Assembly (NCBI GenBank): GCA_009823395.1
Contig: CM020508.1
Location: 849,015-913,014 of the forward strand
From: Thamnaconus septentrionalis
Taxonomy: Eukaryota > Chordata > Actinopteri > Tetraodontiformes > Monacanthidae
Direction of reading: 5' to 3'
DNA: 64,000 bases
Part shown: positions 1 to 11,578 of the stretch, piece by piece
Position numbering within the stretch: position 1 is the stretch's first letter
Layout: every line of letters starts with the position of its first letter
Notes under the pieces: model-generated
The model's input: the letters and a program-made list of their open reading frames with translations, nothing else
Told to the model about the DNA's origin: nothing
Databases searched by the model: none
Translations under genes and position numbers: made by a program

Positions 1-828
1 TTTCCAAAGCACCGCCGGTTGTTTCATTTACTCGATTTATTTGTTTGTTTTTGATGCAAGACAGAGGAGGCCAGGAGCGGCCACATCCCCAGCTGTTTAA
101 TTCCCTACCAACACCGTTTTTAAAATGCATTTCTCTTTTTAAATGGTTGGAGATGCCTCCGGCTGTGATTTAGAGGTCAACTGGTCCGCTCTGATTGACC
201 AGAACCACTTTTAAGGGAGTCACTTTTCAAAGACTACAAAGAATACAGGGTTTGTGAAAGATGCATGACGACGTCAGCAGGGGGCGCTGCATCATCTGAG
301 AAATTTAAAAAAAACACAGGAATGTGGCTGCCAAGGAGAATCTTCCAAACAAAACCTGACAATTTCATTTTAGCGGCGATATTAAAGCAGAAGCTAACAT
401 CAAATCTTCAAAAATCGTTCTGGCCAAAACACCCCCACCTCCCGAGTGTAACAACGCTTGCTGGGGTATATTTAGCGACTCGGTCAATGGCTTAATATAT
501 GCTTTTAATGCGGGCCACTGCCAATGGATTCAATTGGGACAACGTCTGCTCCGGCGCCGGCCACCTCCGGGCTACTCTACCACAATTAGCATTAGCTTAA
601 AACGACTCAGCTTAGCATTAGCTTAGATAAGTCACAAAACTATTTATATATATATCAACAATTAAAATTTAAATTCCAAAAAAAAATCTGAATTGTTTGC
701 CAAACTATCAATAGAAAAGGTTTTTATTCGCTGGCTGCTTCCGAACCAAAGTATGCAAAGTGAGTAAACCGTAAAGAAGACAACTATCAACAAAAAAACC
801 CGCATGCTGTTTTTATTCATGTTTGTCA

Positions 829-877
<49 letters not shown>

Positions 878-1944
878 CTCGTGAGTGAAAGGCGGATATT
901 AGCCTATATATTTATCTTGCCGCGGTTTAATAAGGAAGACAGCCGGTGGAGGAAAAGAAAAAAAAAGAACAAGAAGAAAAAGAGAAAGGGAGAAAAAAAA
1001 GAAAGAAAAAAAAACAGCCACTCAGAAGGCAAAAGCAACGTGGAAATGAAATTGCTGCAAATTCATCCCCGGCGACTGACAGCGTAATCTCACGTGAGCC
1101 AATATACAGCTGCCCCCTGGCTGCCGAGGTGAGGCAGCGTGCGGGAGGAAAGAAATTACGAATTAGACTGATGAGAAGAGAAGAGATAAGATGGAGTAGA
1201 TTGGGGTGGGGGTGTGTGTGTGTGTGTGTGTGTGTGGAAAAACAGCAACACAGAGGTGGAAATGAAAAAAAAAAAAAAAAAAATGGAGCTGAAGATCCGA
1301 GGAGTTATTGCCGTGATGGATCAAAGGGTATTAAAAAAAAAAAAAACCAAGAGGGGGAACTAGCGAGAGGCTAAAGGCGTTTAGGATGCCGGGGGGACTA
1401 AAGCAGGAAATTAATATGTGGAACACGTCGGTGGGACAGCAGTTCAAGGTTTACCAAGCAAAACATTTTAGCATGGATCAAAAGGACGTTTTCAAGCTTC
1501 GCACACTAGCTAGAAGCCAGTCCAGACACACACACACAGGAACCAACAGGCCTCAGAAACACACTGGAACAGGGAATCAACCACCACAGTAACATAACCA
1601 ATCAAATCGAGCTAAGCAGCACCATAGCCAAGCAAAGCATATTGGAAGTTGTCAAAACTAGCCCAGCAGAGAACAATCACGTTCAGTCTCAAAAGTTGCA
1701 CACCTGCAGTTACCAAGCTAGGCTAAGCTAGCTCCTTGTTAGCCAAGAGGGGAAAGGCAAAAAAGCAAATCCAGGCACACAAAACATTGACCCAGATCAA
1801 TCAGCATGACAATAAAAACATTAGCTTGGAAGCTGGCTGCAAGTCAGAAATAGAAAATCCGCATGGAGGGAAAAGAAAAAAAGAAAGCAAGGAAGAGATA
1901 AAAAAATAAAATAAATAAATAATAATAATTTAGATGGATCCTAC
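1..1944. other. Non-coding sequence, downstream intron of neuroligin
   Basis: On the minus strand this lies downstream of the neuroligin exon, so by position it is the following intron. It contains a (CA)n tract (831-873), a (GT)n tract (about 1211-1236), A-rich and GAAA-rich tracts (946-1020, 1266-1285, 1333-1346), and no exon I can recognise. Short open frames through the CA and purine tracts look like by-products of repeat composition. Confidence 0.6.
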
Positions 1945-2097
1945 CGAGGACGCCCAGCCGGTAGTTGACGGTGATGACGATCACATTGCCGTAGCTAGCC
2001 AGGATGCTGCCGTCAAACATGTTGCCGGTTCCCTCCATGTAGGAACCGCCGTGGATGAAGACCATCACCGGTTTGGGGCTGCCACTCTCCCTAATGT
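1945..2097 (-). CDS. nlgn2: Neuroligin internal exon (esterase-like domain, just after splice site A)
   Basis: Neuroligins are single-pass postsynaptic adhesion proteins whose extracellular acetylcholinesterase-like domain binds neurexins. The exon encodes a stretch beginning [14 protein letters not shown] and containing [11 protein letters not shown], then [19 protein letters not shown], which is unmistakable for the family. The acceptor is a pyrimidine-rich tract ending CCCCGCAG (AG at 2098-2099) and the donor is CTCG|GTAGGA (GT at 1943-1944). The exon is 153 bp and starts and ends in phase 1: the first Asp and last Gly codons are split. In known neuroligins this exon follows alternatively spliced segment A, which modulates neurexin binding. 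Met-Phe-Asp-Gly after GTGN resembles NLGN2 as I remember it, while the length matches NLGN1 better, so the paralogue is uncertain (about 0.5) although the family is not. No adjoining exon was recognised in the window. Confidence 0.93.
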
Positions 2098-2842
2098 CTG
2101 CGGGGACGGAGACAGGAAGCAGGCAGGGGGCACTGGTGAGTCCACACAGACTGAATGTGACAGCAGGCACAGATGCACTTTTTTTTAAAGAATTTAATTG
2201 GAGTTTTTGGGAGCTGTTTTAAATTTCTTTTCTTTTTTTTCTTATCATTTTTTGCTTGTGTGCTTATACATATTTTTTTTTTCAAACATGGAGAAGGAGG
2301 AGTTAGCAGGAAGGCGTCAAACCACTCATTTTTTCCCTTGCCTACACGACAGCCGAGGTGGTTACTTGCTAGCTAATTGGCTAACATATTTTTTTTTATG
2401 TTCATGAAATTGGTGTGAAAAAACGTGAACATTTTTTTTTTTTTTTTTTAATTTCCTTCAACCGCTGATGGGAGCACTGGCATACATCCAGACTGTCTCT
2501 GCCTGATGAATGTGGATGGGGGGGATTTGACAGTTTCATCAAAAAATAAATAAATGAAAAGAAATAGCAGCACTTTATTGAAACTTTGACACGGATCTCC
2601 AGATTAGTGTTTGGCCGTTGTTTAGCTGGAGGAGGTTGAGAATGAGGAAAAGCTGATTTTGTGGCTTTAATAACAGCAGGGGGAGTTTAACCATGATGGA
2701 TGGCATATTTAGATGAGCCGGGACACACGTGGAAAACTCTAATTTGATAAGCCGGACGTCGGAATTAATTAGCTGGCAAAAGTCTTGGTGATTGAAAAAG
2801 TATGTTTTATATTGCAAACATGCAGTTTCCAGACTTAGAACG
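2098..2842. other. Non-coding, upstream intron of neuroligin
   Basis: Immediately 5' of the exon in gene orientation. It contains T-rich tracts (2181-2282, 2433-2450) and no recognisable element apart from the splice acceptor region near 2098-2115. Confidence 0.6.
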
Positions 2843-3275
2843 GCCACATTTAAAAGTTCTCCATGCCGACAGCCACTGTTAGCTGCAAAACGAGCCACAT
2901 TTGAGGTTTCTCCAAACCTCCAGCCACTGTTGGTCGCTAAATTAGCAGCATTTGGAGGTTTTCCATCCCTCTTGTCATTGTTAGCCACTAAATTGGCCGC
3001 ATGTGAAGGTTCTCCATCCCTCCTCCATCCGGTGAGCAGCAAATATTGGCCATGTTCAGAAGTTCTCCATCGCTCCCGCTGGTGGTAGCTACAAAAAAAG
3101 CCACATTTAAAGGTTCCCCATGCCTCCACCCACCGTTAGCTTCTAAATTAGCTGCATTTAAAGGTTCTCCGTCCCACCTGCTGCTGGTAGCTGCTAAATT
3201 GGTCTTGTTTAAGGTTCTACATCCCTTCAGCTTCTGTTAGCCGCTAAATTAGCCACGTTTAAAGGTTCCCCATCT
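2843..3275. repeat. Minisatellite, period about 51 bp, nine degenerate units
   Basis: The motif GCCACATTTAAAGGTTCTCC recurs in degenerate form with starts near 2843, 2893, 2945, 2996, 3048, 3099, 3150, 3200 and 3251, a spacing of 50-52 bp. Between the cores lie CTCCATCCCTCC-like and GTTAGCTGCTAAATTA-like segments. Because 51 is a multiple of three, long stop-free frames appear on both strands (up to 184 codons on minus). These are explained by the repeat and do not resemble a protein I know. Confidence 0.85.
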
Positions 3276-4035
3276 GTCTGATGAGCCCGATGAGCGAGTC
3301 GAAAGAGCACAGCGGAGTGCGGCTTCATCTCTTGACCGGCCCGCTAATAGGGCTGGGAGTGGGGAGCGGAGGGGGATGTGTGGGGGGTGGCGGGTCCGAC
3401 AGGACTTGAGATCTGACGACGGCCGCTCGAGCCCCCCGGTGTTCAAAAACAAGGTCCCCGGCTTTCATCTTCCCGCGATAACGGCGGCCGTTTCATCTCA
3501 CCGTCCTAAACGTCTCCATGGGAGGCGGAGGCGGCAGCGGCAGTGCACACACCGTTTATCCCCACTGATGCATCGCTGAGGAACGGATGGATGGAGGGAC
3601 GGACGGATAGACAGATGCTCCACCGAGAGGAAGGGGCGCTGTATCATTAGTGGACAGAAAAGGTAGTGAAGGTGTGGGAGTTTTTATTTTTTTTTATTTC
3701 CCCCACTGGGTGTTTTAAAAAGCTCTCCAGTGGGAAGCTGCTGAGAGGACGACCGGCACCTCGGAGGGAAGAGGGAAAAAAAACAAAAAAAATGCTTTAG
3801 CGCTAGCATTGCTAATGACGGCGCCGCTGCTGGAACTGCGGCGAGGCCGTCAATTAATTAACGGCGGTAAATGACCCACTTGAGACGATCGGACGGTTTG
3901 TTCGATTGGTTCAATTTGCCACCATTACTGGTGAAAAATTGCTGCTGACCCCTACTGGTGGGAGGGTGCAGTAGCTCTCAGCGCATATAAAATCAGTTTA
4001 ACCCGGGCCACTGCCCAGTATTATACCGATTTTAA
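3276..4035. other. Non-coding, partly CpG-rich
   Basis: The stretch 3285-3560 is GC- and CpG-rich (GGCCGCTCGAGCC, CGCGATAACGGCGGCC, GGAGGCGGAGGCGGCAGCGG) and could be a small CpG island. No open frame with splice signals stands out. The remainder is ordinary. Confidence 0.4.
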
Positions 4036-4202
4036 TGATACTTTCACGCTAGAAGTATTTTGACAGCAGAGAAGTTACATTGTTGCCTTTTCTTACTCTA
4101 TAAATATTTTCTTTTCTTTTTATTTCTTTATTTCTTTTTTTTTTGTAATTATGCAAACTTCCCCTATGTGGGATTAATAACCCGTTCTATTCTATTCTAT
4201 TT
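4036..4202 (+). mobile_element. LINE 3' end with (TTCTA)n tail
   Basis: GTAATTATGCAAACTTCCCC, then TGTGGGATTAATAA, then a short TTCTATTCTATTC microsatellite has the layout of a fish non-LTR retrotransposon 3' terminus. Related endings occur at 18300-18350, 38500-38525 (complement) and 48780-48830, each with a different short-repeat tail. Only the 3' UTR is present. The left limit is approximate. Confidence 0.5.
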
Positions 4203-4235
4203 TTCTGTTGGAGCCGTTCAGATAAGCCATGTCAT

Positions 4236-4935
4236 AAGCGACTCTGGGACAGATCCACAAAGCGATTGCCCGGCTTTTGCGCCAGAAATTCCGTGTAAAT
4301 AGCGGAATTCCGATCCACAGAGGAGACGCAAACGTGAAAATGGGCGGAAAATGCGCCGAGGCGCAGGTAGAGGCAGGGCTGCGCCAGACTCATTTGAATG
4401 TATTTAAATGAGTCATTATGTGCAAAAGGACACACACCCTTTTATGCAAATATGCCTCATTCAAACAGCGGCAGATCCAGAAAGAGTTTGCGCTCGTGTC
4501 CGCACGCACTTTGACAGACGGAAACACCGCCAGCCAAAACCAGGCGCAGCTTCTGTCTGTCAAAGTGTTTCTTGCTTCTGAGTGAAACTTTCCTCTCTGA
4601 AGAGCCTGAAATATATATATGGGTCCCCAAATCTTATATATAGACAAGCATAGACTACGGTATATATGCCAGTATTTTAGATAGGCTATGGAAAATACAA
4701 ATGGTACTCAGGTGTTGGTGATTGTCTTGCTTATATAATGACTAACACGTCTTGACTTTCTTTCCATTACTGCAGCAGTCTTGGTAAGACAGAGAACAGG
4801 ACATTTTTAAAGAGATACAGGTTGCCAGACCGCAACATTCGCACCTGTTTCAGGCGCCGCATTTGTGGCCGTGTTTGCGCCGTGCATGTCATTCGTGCGA
4901 AAACCTTTGTGGATACCCGCATCTGTGGCGCAGAT
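4236..4935. mobile_element. Possible MITE with ATCCACAAAG inverted termini
   Basis: The left end carries GGACAGATCCACAAAGCG and the right end carries the inverse, CCTTTGTGGATACCC followed by GCATCTGTGGCG. Inside are further degenerate copies of GATCCACAGAGG and of GCGCAGG/GCGCCAG motifs, as in short non-autonomous DNA transposons with subterminal repeats. No transposase frame is present and I could not fix a target-site duplication, so boundaries are approximate. Confidence 0.35.
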
Positions 4936-5440
4936 TGCAGCCGCAATCTCGCCGCAAAACGCGTCGCATTTTACCGCTGCGCGCCCTTCTTTGAGGATCT
5001 GCCCCTCAGTCTCTCTCTCTCTCTCTCTCTCTCTAGGCTGCCTCTCGCTCATTCAGCACTGAAGGTTGGTGCTAAAAGCAAGGTTAGCATTGTTTGAGCC
5101 GCCCGATAGATTTGCCAATATTGGCTAAAAATCGACTCGCCTGGAGGTTGGGAGTTTGTGCAACTGACCGTCCGTCAAAACCCTGCCAGCGCCGGGACTG
5201 GACCGGCTCCACCCACCGTGGCCCCTGCCGCCTTGATCAACGGCGCTGCGCTCAGCCGGTTTTATTGTCGTGATTTTGTGAAAATGTATTGATGATGAAG
5301 TGACGCTGATTCTTCCTGCCGACCATTTTTTGTTAAGCAGCAGCTTTAAAATTATTTTTTTCACTAAAAGGAGTCAAAAAGGATCCGCTCCTGTGAGAGC
5401 TCCCCTGGACTCTCGATGCTTTATCAGCGGTTTGGTTCCG
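4936..5440. other. Non-coding, with (CT)n tract
   Basis: Contains a (CT)n tract at about 5010-5034 and otherwise no recognisable element. Confidence 0.4.
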
Positions 5441-6080
5441 TTCAGCTCAATTAAATTCATTTGGGTTCTAGTTGAATTTGCTTGAATTTTTGAGCAGAAT
5501 TTGTTGGCTCGGTTTGGCTCTGCTCAGTTAAATTTGGTTCAGCTTGATTCAGCTCAGTTCCGCTGGACTCGAACCGACTAAACTTTGCTCAACTCGACTT
5601 TGTTCAGCTTAGCTTGGTTTGATTTCGCTTTGCTCGATTTTACTGTTCAGTTTAGTTCATTTTAGACTCAGTTCTGATTGACTCAGTTCGGTTCAGTCGG
5701 AATCAGTTCGATTTGGCTCGGCTCGGTTCAGTTTGGCTGAATTCCATTCGATTCAGCTTGGCTCGACTTGACTCAACTCGGTTCAGTTTAGTTCATTTTA
5801 GGCTCAGTTCTGCTTGGCTCAGTTCGGTTCAGTTAAAATCAGTTCTATTTGGCTCGTCTCACTTCAGTTCAGCTCATTTCTTTTAGGCCCAGTTCAGTTC
5901 GATTTGATTTGGCTCGACTCGGCTCAGTCTGACTCAATTGGGCTCGACTCCGTTCAGTTTGGTTCAGTTCCTTGTGGCTCACTTCTACTAGTGTCAGTTC
6001 GGTTTGATTCGGCCCGTCTTGGCTCAGTACTCGTCCTGGTTGAGTGTGGCTCTGTTCAACTCGGCTTGGCTCGGCTCGTC
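5441..6080. repeat. Degenerate pentanucleotide-derived satellite (GGYTC/AGTTC)
   Basis: About 640 bp built from drifting five-base words such as GGTTC, AGTTC, GGCTC and AACTC, as in GGCTCGGCTCGGTTCAG near 5716. The period shows as G/A at position one with TTC/CTC endings. Open frames here (for example one spanning 5814-6125) are shadows of the repeat. Confidence 0.8.
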
Positions 6081-6483
6081 TCCTCTCCAGCCTGCAGGGA
6101 GCTCACAGCCTCCAGACGGGGATGAAGTTCCCATCAAAGAGATTCAGATTCTTTGGAGTTTCTCCCGGCGAACCCTGAGAGACGCCTGCAGGCTGCTGCA
6201 GCGAGCGCAGCCTCCTTCCTGTCGGCCTCGTCCAGGCTTCTTCACACTGGAGGGATTTATCTTCTTCTCCTGAATCTCACCTGTTCACTGTTTGAAATGT
6301 GTGTCAAACGAGTCACGATGGTCACATGACCACAGACCTTGTGACCTTCTGATGTAACGATGCTCTCTTGGCTTCCAGGTAAGTCCGGTCGATTCAATCA
6401 CACACAAAAGAGCAAGGCCACCAGCAGGGGGTGCCAAGTGGGTCAGTATAGCCAATGGAGGGAGAGGACGAGGAGCTTTAGAC
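6081..6483. other. Non-coding, no element recognised
   Basis: Moderate GC, unique-looking sequence with no exon or repeat I can identify. Confidence 0.4.
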
Positions 6484-6813
6484 TTGGTTGGATAGATGGA
6501 TAATGATGGATGGATGGTGGGTGGATGGATGGATGATGATGATGGATGATGCATGGATGGATGGATGATGATGATGATGGATGATGCATGGATGGATGGA
6601 TGATGATGATAAATGAATGGATGGATGATGATGATGATGGTGATGATGGATTATAGATGATACATGGATGGATGGATGATGATGGACAGATGGATGATCA
6701 TGATGATAAATGGATGGATGGATGATGACAATGATGATGATGATGATGATGATGATCATGTATATATTGTAAATGGATGCATGGATGGATGATGATGATG
6801 ATGATGGATGGTA

Positions 6814-6849
<36 letters not shown>

Positions 6850-7084
6850 GTGGATGGATGGATGATGATGATGATGATGATGATGATGGATGGTAATGAT
6901 GGTGGATGGATGGATGATGATGATAATGATGGATGGATGATGATGATGGATGGATGATGATGATGATGATGATGATGGATGATGATAATGGTGATGATGA
7001 TGATGATGATGGATGGATGATGATGATGATGATGGATGGATGATAATGGTGATGATGGAAGATGATGATGACGGATGATGATGG
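6484..7084. repeat. GATG/GGAT microsatellite complex, about 600 bp
   Basis: Runs of (GAT)n, (GATG)n and (GGAT)n with occasional A/C interruptions occupy nearly all of the interval. On the complement the same tract yields His/Ile/Ser-rich open frames that are not genes. Several SINE tails in this genome end in ATGG/CCAT repeats (see 23188-23281), so the array could have started as such a tail; that is inference. Confidence 0.93.
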
Positions 7085-7693
7085 ATTTTTTTCCTCTCTG
7101 TGGTCTCATCATTTCCTCTCTGTTCTCATACTGGGAGTTAAACTGTTTCCCAGTACGGTTCAGTGACGTCTGTCTTTTATCATCCCTACATCTTCTCATC
7201 CTCTCCTTTGGGTGTCATCCCTCCATCCCTCCATCCTCCAGGAGGATTAACACCTCAGGGCTTCTGCTGCGCTTTATCTCCACCACTTGGGGCCTTCTGA
7301 GGAGGAAGAAAAATAAGCAATCTGGCCTCTCTTGGGGGGGACTTCTTCTTTTGCATCTCCTGTTTGCAGCCCTACCTCCTCCCACCCCCCAGAAAGAAGG
7401 CAAAAACGACAAACAGCAGCTTCTTCACGACCTGCACAGTGACGAGTGTCTCGGACGATGAGGAAAGATCACCGAGGTTCCCGAGAATTATGGGACAACA
7501 CGAATGAGCATGTGTGTGTTGACACGTGTGTGTGTTCGTGTGTGTGTGTATGTGTGTGTTCCCCGTTCCCCACATTCCCTTCTCTATTAAAGTGGATTAG
7601 TTGTTGATGCGAAGCTAGAAGCCTGCCGGGACTCTGCCGTGGAGATCCGTGAGCCTCGTCCTCTAATCTTATCCCACGCGTGTGTGTGAGTGA

Positions 7694-7766
<73 letters not shown>

Positions 7767-9015
7767 CCCTGCAAAATAAATAAAGTAAGTAAGAGAAAAG
7801 CAGCAGCGGTGCGATGGCTGAGATCAAAGGGAGGCGGCAGCTGATTTGGATGTAATTGCTGCTCACGCCGTCACATTATGCAACCGAGGTGCCTTATTAG
7901 GCTGCTGCCGCCGCCGCTGATGCTGGAGCTGCTCGGGTGCCGCCTACAGCCACCACCTGTCACTCCATCCGTCCAATCCCACTGTCTGTCCGTCTCTCCG
8001 CTTTCATCCAGGACGTTTTTCCTCCTAATGTGCCCATTTTTTGTCTCCCCTTTTCTAGGACTCTGCATTGAGAGCCGTGATTGGCCGAGGCCAGGAGTGC
8101 GGGGTGGGAAGGGTAGGGGGCGGGGCTCCCCATCAGGACGGTCCTCGTTAAACATCAGCAGGAGAGTGCTTTTCTTGTGTTTGTTTTAAGTTGTTTTTTT
8201 TTTTTTGTTTTGTTTTACGTGACGTTCAGACACAGAAGTAGCTTCTTCATCATCATCTTCTTCTTCATCTTCATCATCATCTTCTTCTTCATCTTCTTCT
8301 TCTTCTTCATCATCATCTTCTTCTTCTTCTGCTCCACTACCGCCACCGCCATCCGGCTATTGTTATTATTTTAACTTTGAAGTTTCTTTTCCATGAATTA
8401 CGTGAATTATTTTGTTTTATTTTAGAATTTAGAATTGCATCTGCCTCAGTTCAGTGCAATCGGACTGGCTGTTGTCTTTGGAGATTTTTCTTTAACGCGG
8501 GCGTGCGGAGACTAAAGCCGACAGACGACTTTCACAGAGAACTAGAAAACCGATAATAAATCACAGTTTGAGTCGCTGATTCTTCTAAGTTCCCAGTTCC
8601 ATTTTGTCCATGATTCTGAGTCACTTATCAACGGCTTTCCAAACGTTTTTCATTCTTTTCTTTTTTTTTTCTGCTGTTTTCTATTTCGTCTCCTATTGAT
8701 CTGAAAAAATGTAAAACAATTTTCAGACTGCCGTAGAAAAAAAAGAAAATAATAATAAAAACAGAAATGGCTCGGCGGCGACCGTGTGCTGCTCTGTGGT
8801 TTCATCACAGCTCTGCTGCAAAATGCTGTCACCTCAGTTTCCTCCTGGAGCTTCATGAAAACAACTGCAGCAGCAGCAGCCGCTCGGTTTAGCAGGAAGT
8901 TAGCTTCAGATGCTGCTGCGCGGCCAAGTGGCCGCAGCTCCATGCTAGGAGAGCTAACGAGCTGTGCAGCAGCGGCGACCACGGCCACGGCTGGGGTGAT
9001 TAGTTCTTGTCTTTG

Positions 9016-9050
<35 letters not shown>

Positions 9051-11578
9051 CTTTCCTTTCCTTTCCAAGCCCTCCCTGCTCTCGGCCTCCCGGTCGTGGT
9101 AACAAAGGTTGTTGGTTTGACGCCAAGAAGTGTGAAGCGTTTGGTTAGTAAAGGCGGAAGCCAGTTTGCTCGACACCCGGAAAAAAAAAAAAAAAAGAAC
9201 TGAATCAAATCAACAACAAAATAAACAGGTAAAATTCTGATCAATGGGACATTTAAAGAGAAAGGAAGAAAAGAAAAACAAAGGATAAAAAGAATCAAAT
9301 AAAACCAAAGCATGCAGCGATGCGTCGACACTCGGCTGAAGGGGTTAATAGTCACTGGATCTGCTAGGTGGGATGCAAGAGAGAAAAGAAAGGAAGAAAG
9401 AAAGAAAGAAAGGAAGGAAGAGACAAAGGAAGAAGAGGAGGAAGAGGAGGAAGAGGAGGAGGAGGCAACAGATCTGTGGTCACGGAGGCACTGAAGCTAC
9501 CAGGAGATGGTGGAGGGCATGGAGAGTTGAGACACCAAAGCTGAGGAGGACGAAACACATCCAGCCCAAAAAAGAGCAAAGAGCAAAAAAAAAGAAAAGG
9601 TCCATCACTCTCGAAAAAAGGACAAGAAATGCAAGAAAATCAAAGAAGAGAAAAATCGGAAGTGTTTTTTTTTTCTTTCTTTCTTTTTTTTCTCCACTTC
9701 ATGCAAATCAGTTTGGCGTCGGAGGAGGTGGGGGAAGGTGGGAGGAGGGGGGAGGAGGGGTGGGGATGGGCAGGTGGGGAGGGGTGAGTAGAGTGGAGTA
9801 GAGTGAGGGGGGTTGGGGAGGTTGGGGGTGGGGGTAGAAAAAATACCTTGGTCATCGGTGCGGTCACTATCAGCTAAATCATCAGTGTGTTTCTTTGAAA
9901 GGGGACCTACAGGACCAAGAAGGAGAAGATGGAGGAAAACAGGGTGATCAAGAAAACACACACAGCTGCGAAAAGATGCTCAAAAGACAAGAAAGTCAAC
10001 GTCAGCAGTCACCACCACCACCACAGCCCTTTTCTTCCTTTGTTTGTTTGTTTGTTTGTTTGTTTCGGGGCGGGGGGAAGAAAGAAAAGAAAGATCTAAA
10101 GTTACGGCGCAAGAAAATGTGGGGGTGGGGACTTTAAAAAAAAGAAAAAAAAAGGAAAAAGGAGGAGCCAAAAATTAGAAGCGCTCTGCTGAAAGTGTGG
10201 ATTTTTTTGTTGTTTTATTTTATATCTTTTTTTTTTTTTTTTTTTTGGTAAAGATCCGAAGATAACAACAACAACAGCGGCGGCGGCGGCAACACAAAAC
10301 AAAACAACACAACACAACACAACACAACACAACAGTGACTCTGTGTTGGAAAGACGACTGTAGCGGGGGAAGAAAGGCTGGAAAAAAAAGAAGAAGAAGA
10401 AGAAGAAGAAGGGCAGAAGAGCACACAGAAACAGGTGACACCCTCACCAAAAGTGTATGACTGTGTGCGTGTGTGTGTGTGTTGGCCTAACCCAACAGGC
10501 ACACACACACACACTTAATAGCGTAACAAGTTCTCATTTCAGGCAAAACACAAAGGTAGCGCAATGGCTAAGTAGCCGTAGGTTAGCATTGTGACAGGGA
10601 GAAGGGAGGAGTCACCTGCTTCGTCATGTAAAGTAGCATACAAAAACCCACGCTGCCCTTGAGTAACACACATACACTGGACACACACTTGCGTGCGCGC
10701 ACACACGCACACACACACACTAGGATGCATAAACTGCTTGAAAACATAATGCAGTACAGGATGCTAGCTAGGAGCATGCTGGGTGCGTGCACAACAAGAA
10801 AAGTTAATGACCTTCACCCAGGCTCACACGCTCACTCAAATGCACACAGACACTCACACTCACACTCTCTCTCATACACACACGCACACAGTCAATAGTA
10901 ATAAGCTAAGAGTTGCAATGTTAATCTCTGATGCCTACGAAAAGTGGCCATGTTCACCCTGAGGAGGAGCTTGGTGGGGCTCCTAGAAGATGACCAAGCA
11001 AAATAGCTGAACTAGAACCAGAACTGAGAGTAGGCAGAAGACAGAAACAACCGAGTTGGAACAACAACAACAACGACAACGACAACAGCAACAAAAAAAC
11101 ACACACAAACGCCTGCAGACGTGTGAGATTGATGCAGCGGCTGTTACAGTGGCATGTTGTTTGACGGAGGGTTAGTGGGGATCAGAGCAGGGGAGACGGC
11201 CGCGTGACAGCAGCCGTCACACACACACACACACACACGCACACACACGCACGTGTGCACGCACGCCAGACAGCCATCAGGTGTCACGTCGAAACTGCCC
11301 CACTGACAGAGAGGAACCCAACTCTGACCCCAACCCCCTCCTCCCTCACCCCACCTGTCAGCGCAAGAGTGACACACACACACACACACACACAGGCCTC
11401 ATCTGGCATCGAGTGGTAATTAGGTTAGGTTAGGTTAGGGAGATTCTCTGTCCGTCATCCTGCTCGTGTAAAACAAACCTGGGGTGTTTGTTTGTTTGTT
11501 TGTTTTTGTTTTTTTTCTGTATTTTTACCAGCTAAATAAAAAAATAAAAATAATAATTCTAAAAATAATAACAATAAT
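7085..11578. other. Non-coding region dense in simple repeats
   Basis: No coding exon recognised. Simple-sequence tracts include (GT)n 7679-7764, (TTC/ATC)n 8240-8330, (GT)n 9020-9049, GAAA/GGAA purine tract 9380-9465, G-rich tract 9715-9840, (TTTG)n 10038-10065, (ACAAC)n 10290-10335, (GAA)n 10388-10412, several (CA)n tracts between 10460 and 10890, and (CA)n 11217-11252 and 11372-11394. Around 7795-7900 a non-repetitive stretch with GATCAAAG and GGATGTAATTGC looks constrained, but I cannot test it. Confidence 0.55.

Noticed and set aside
2575..3129. 184-codon minus-strand frame
   Set aside because: Explained by the 51-bp minisatellite whose period is a multiple of three.
6484..7084. Regularly spaced GATGG words resembling a repeat-spacer array
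   Set aside because: No constant repeat with unique spacers; it is a microsatellite complex in a eukaryotic genome, not CRISPR.
11420..11440. Four TTAGG units resembling an insect telomere repeat
   Set aside because: Too short, and vertebrate telomeres use TTAGGG; treated as a chance simple repeat.
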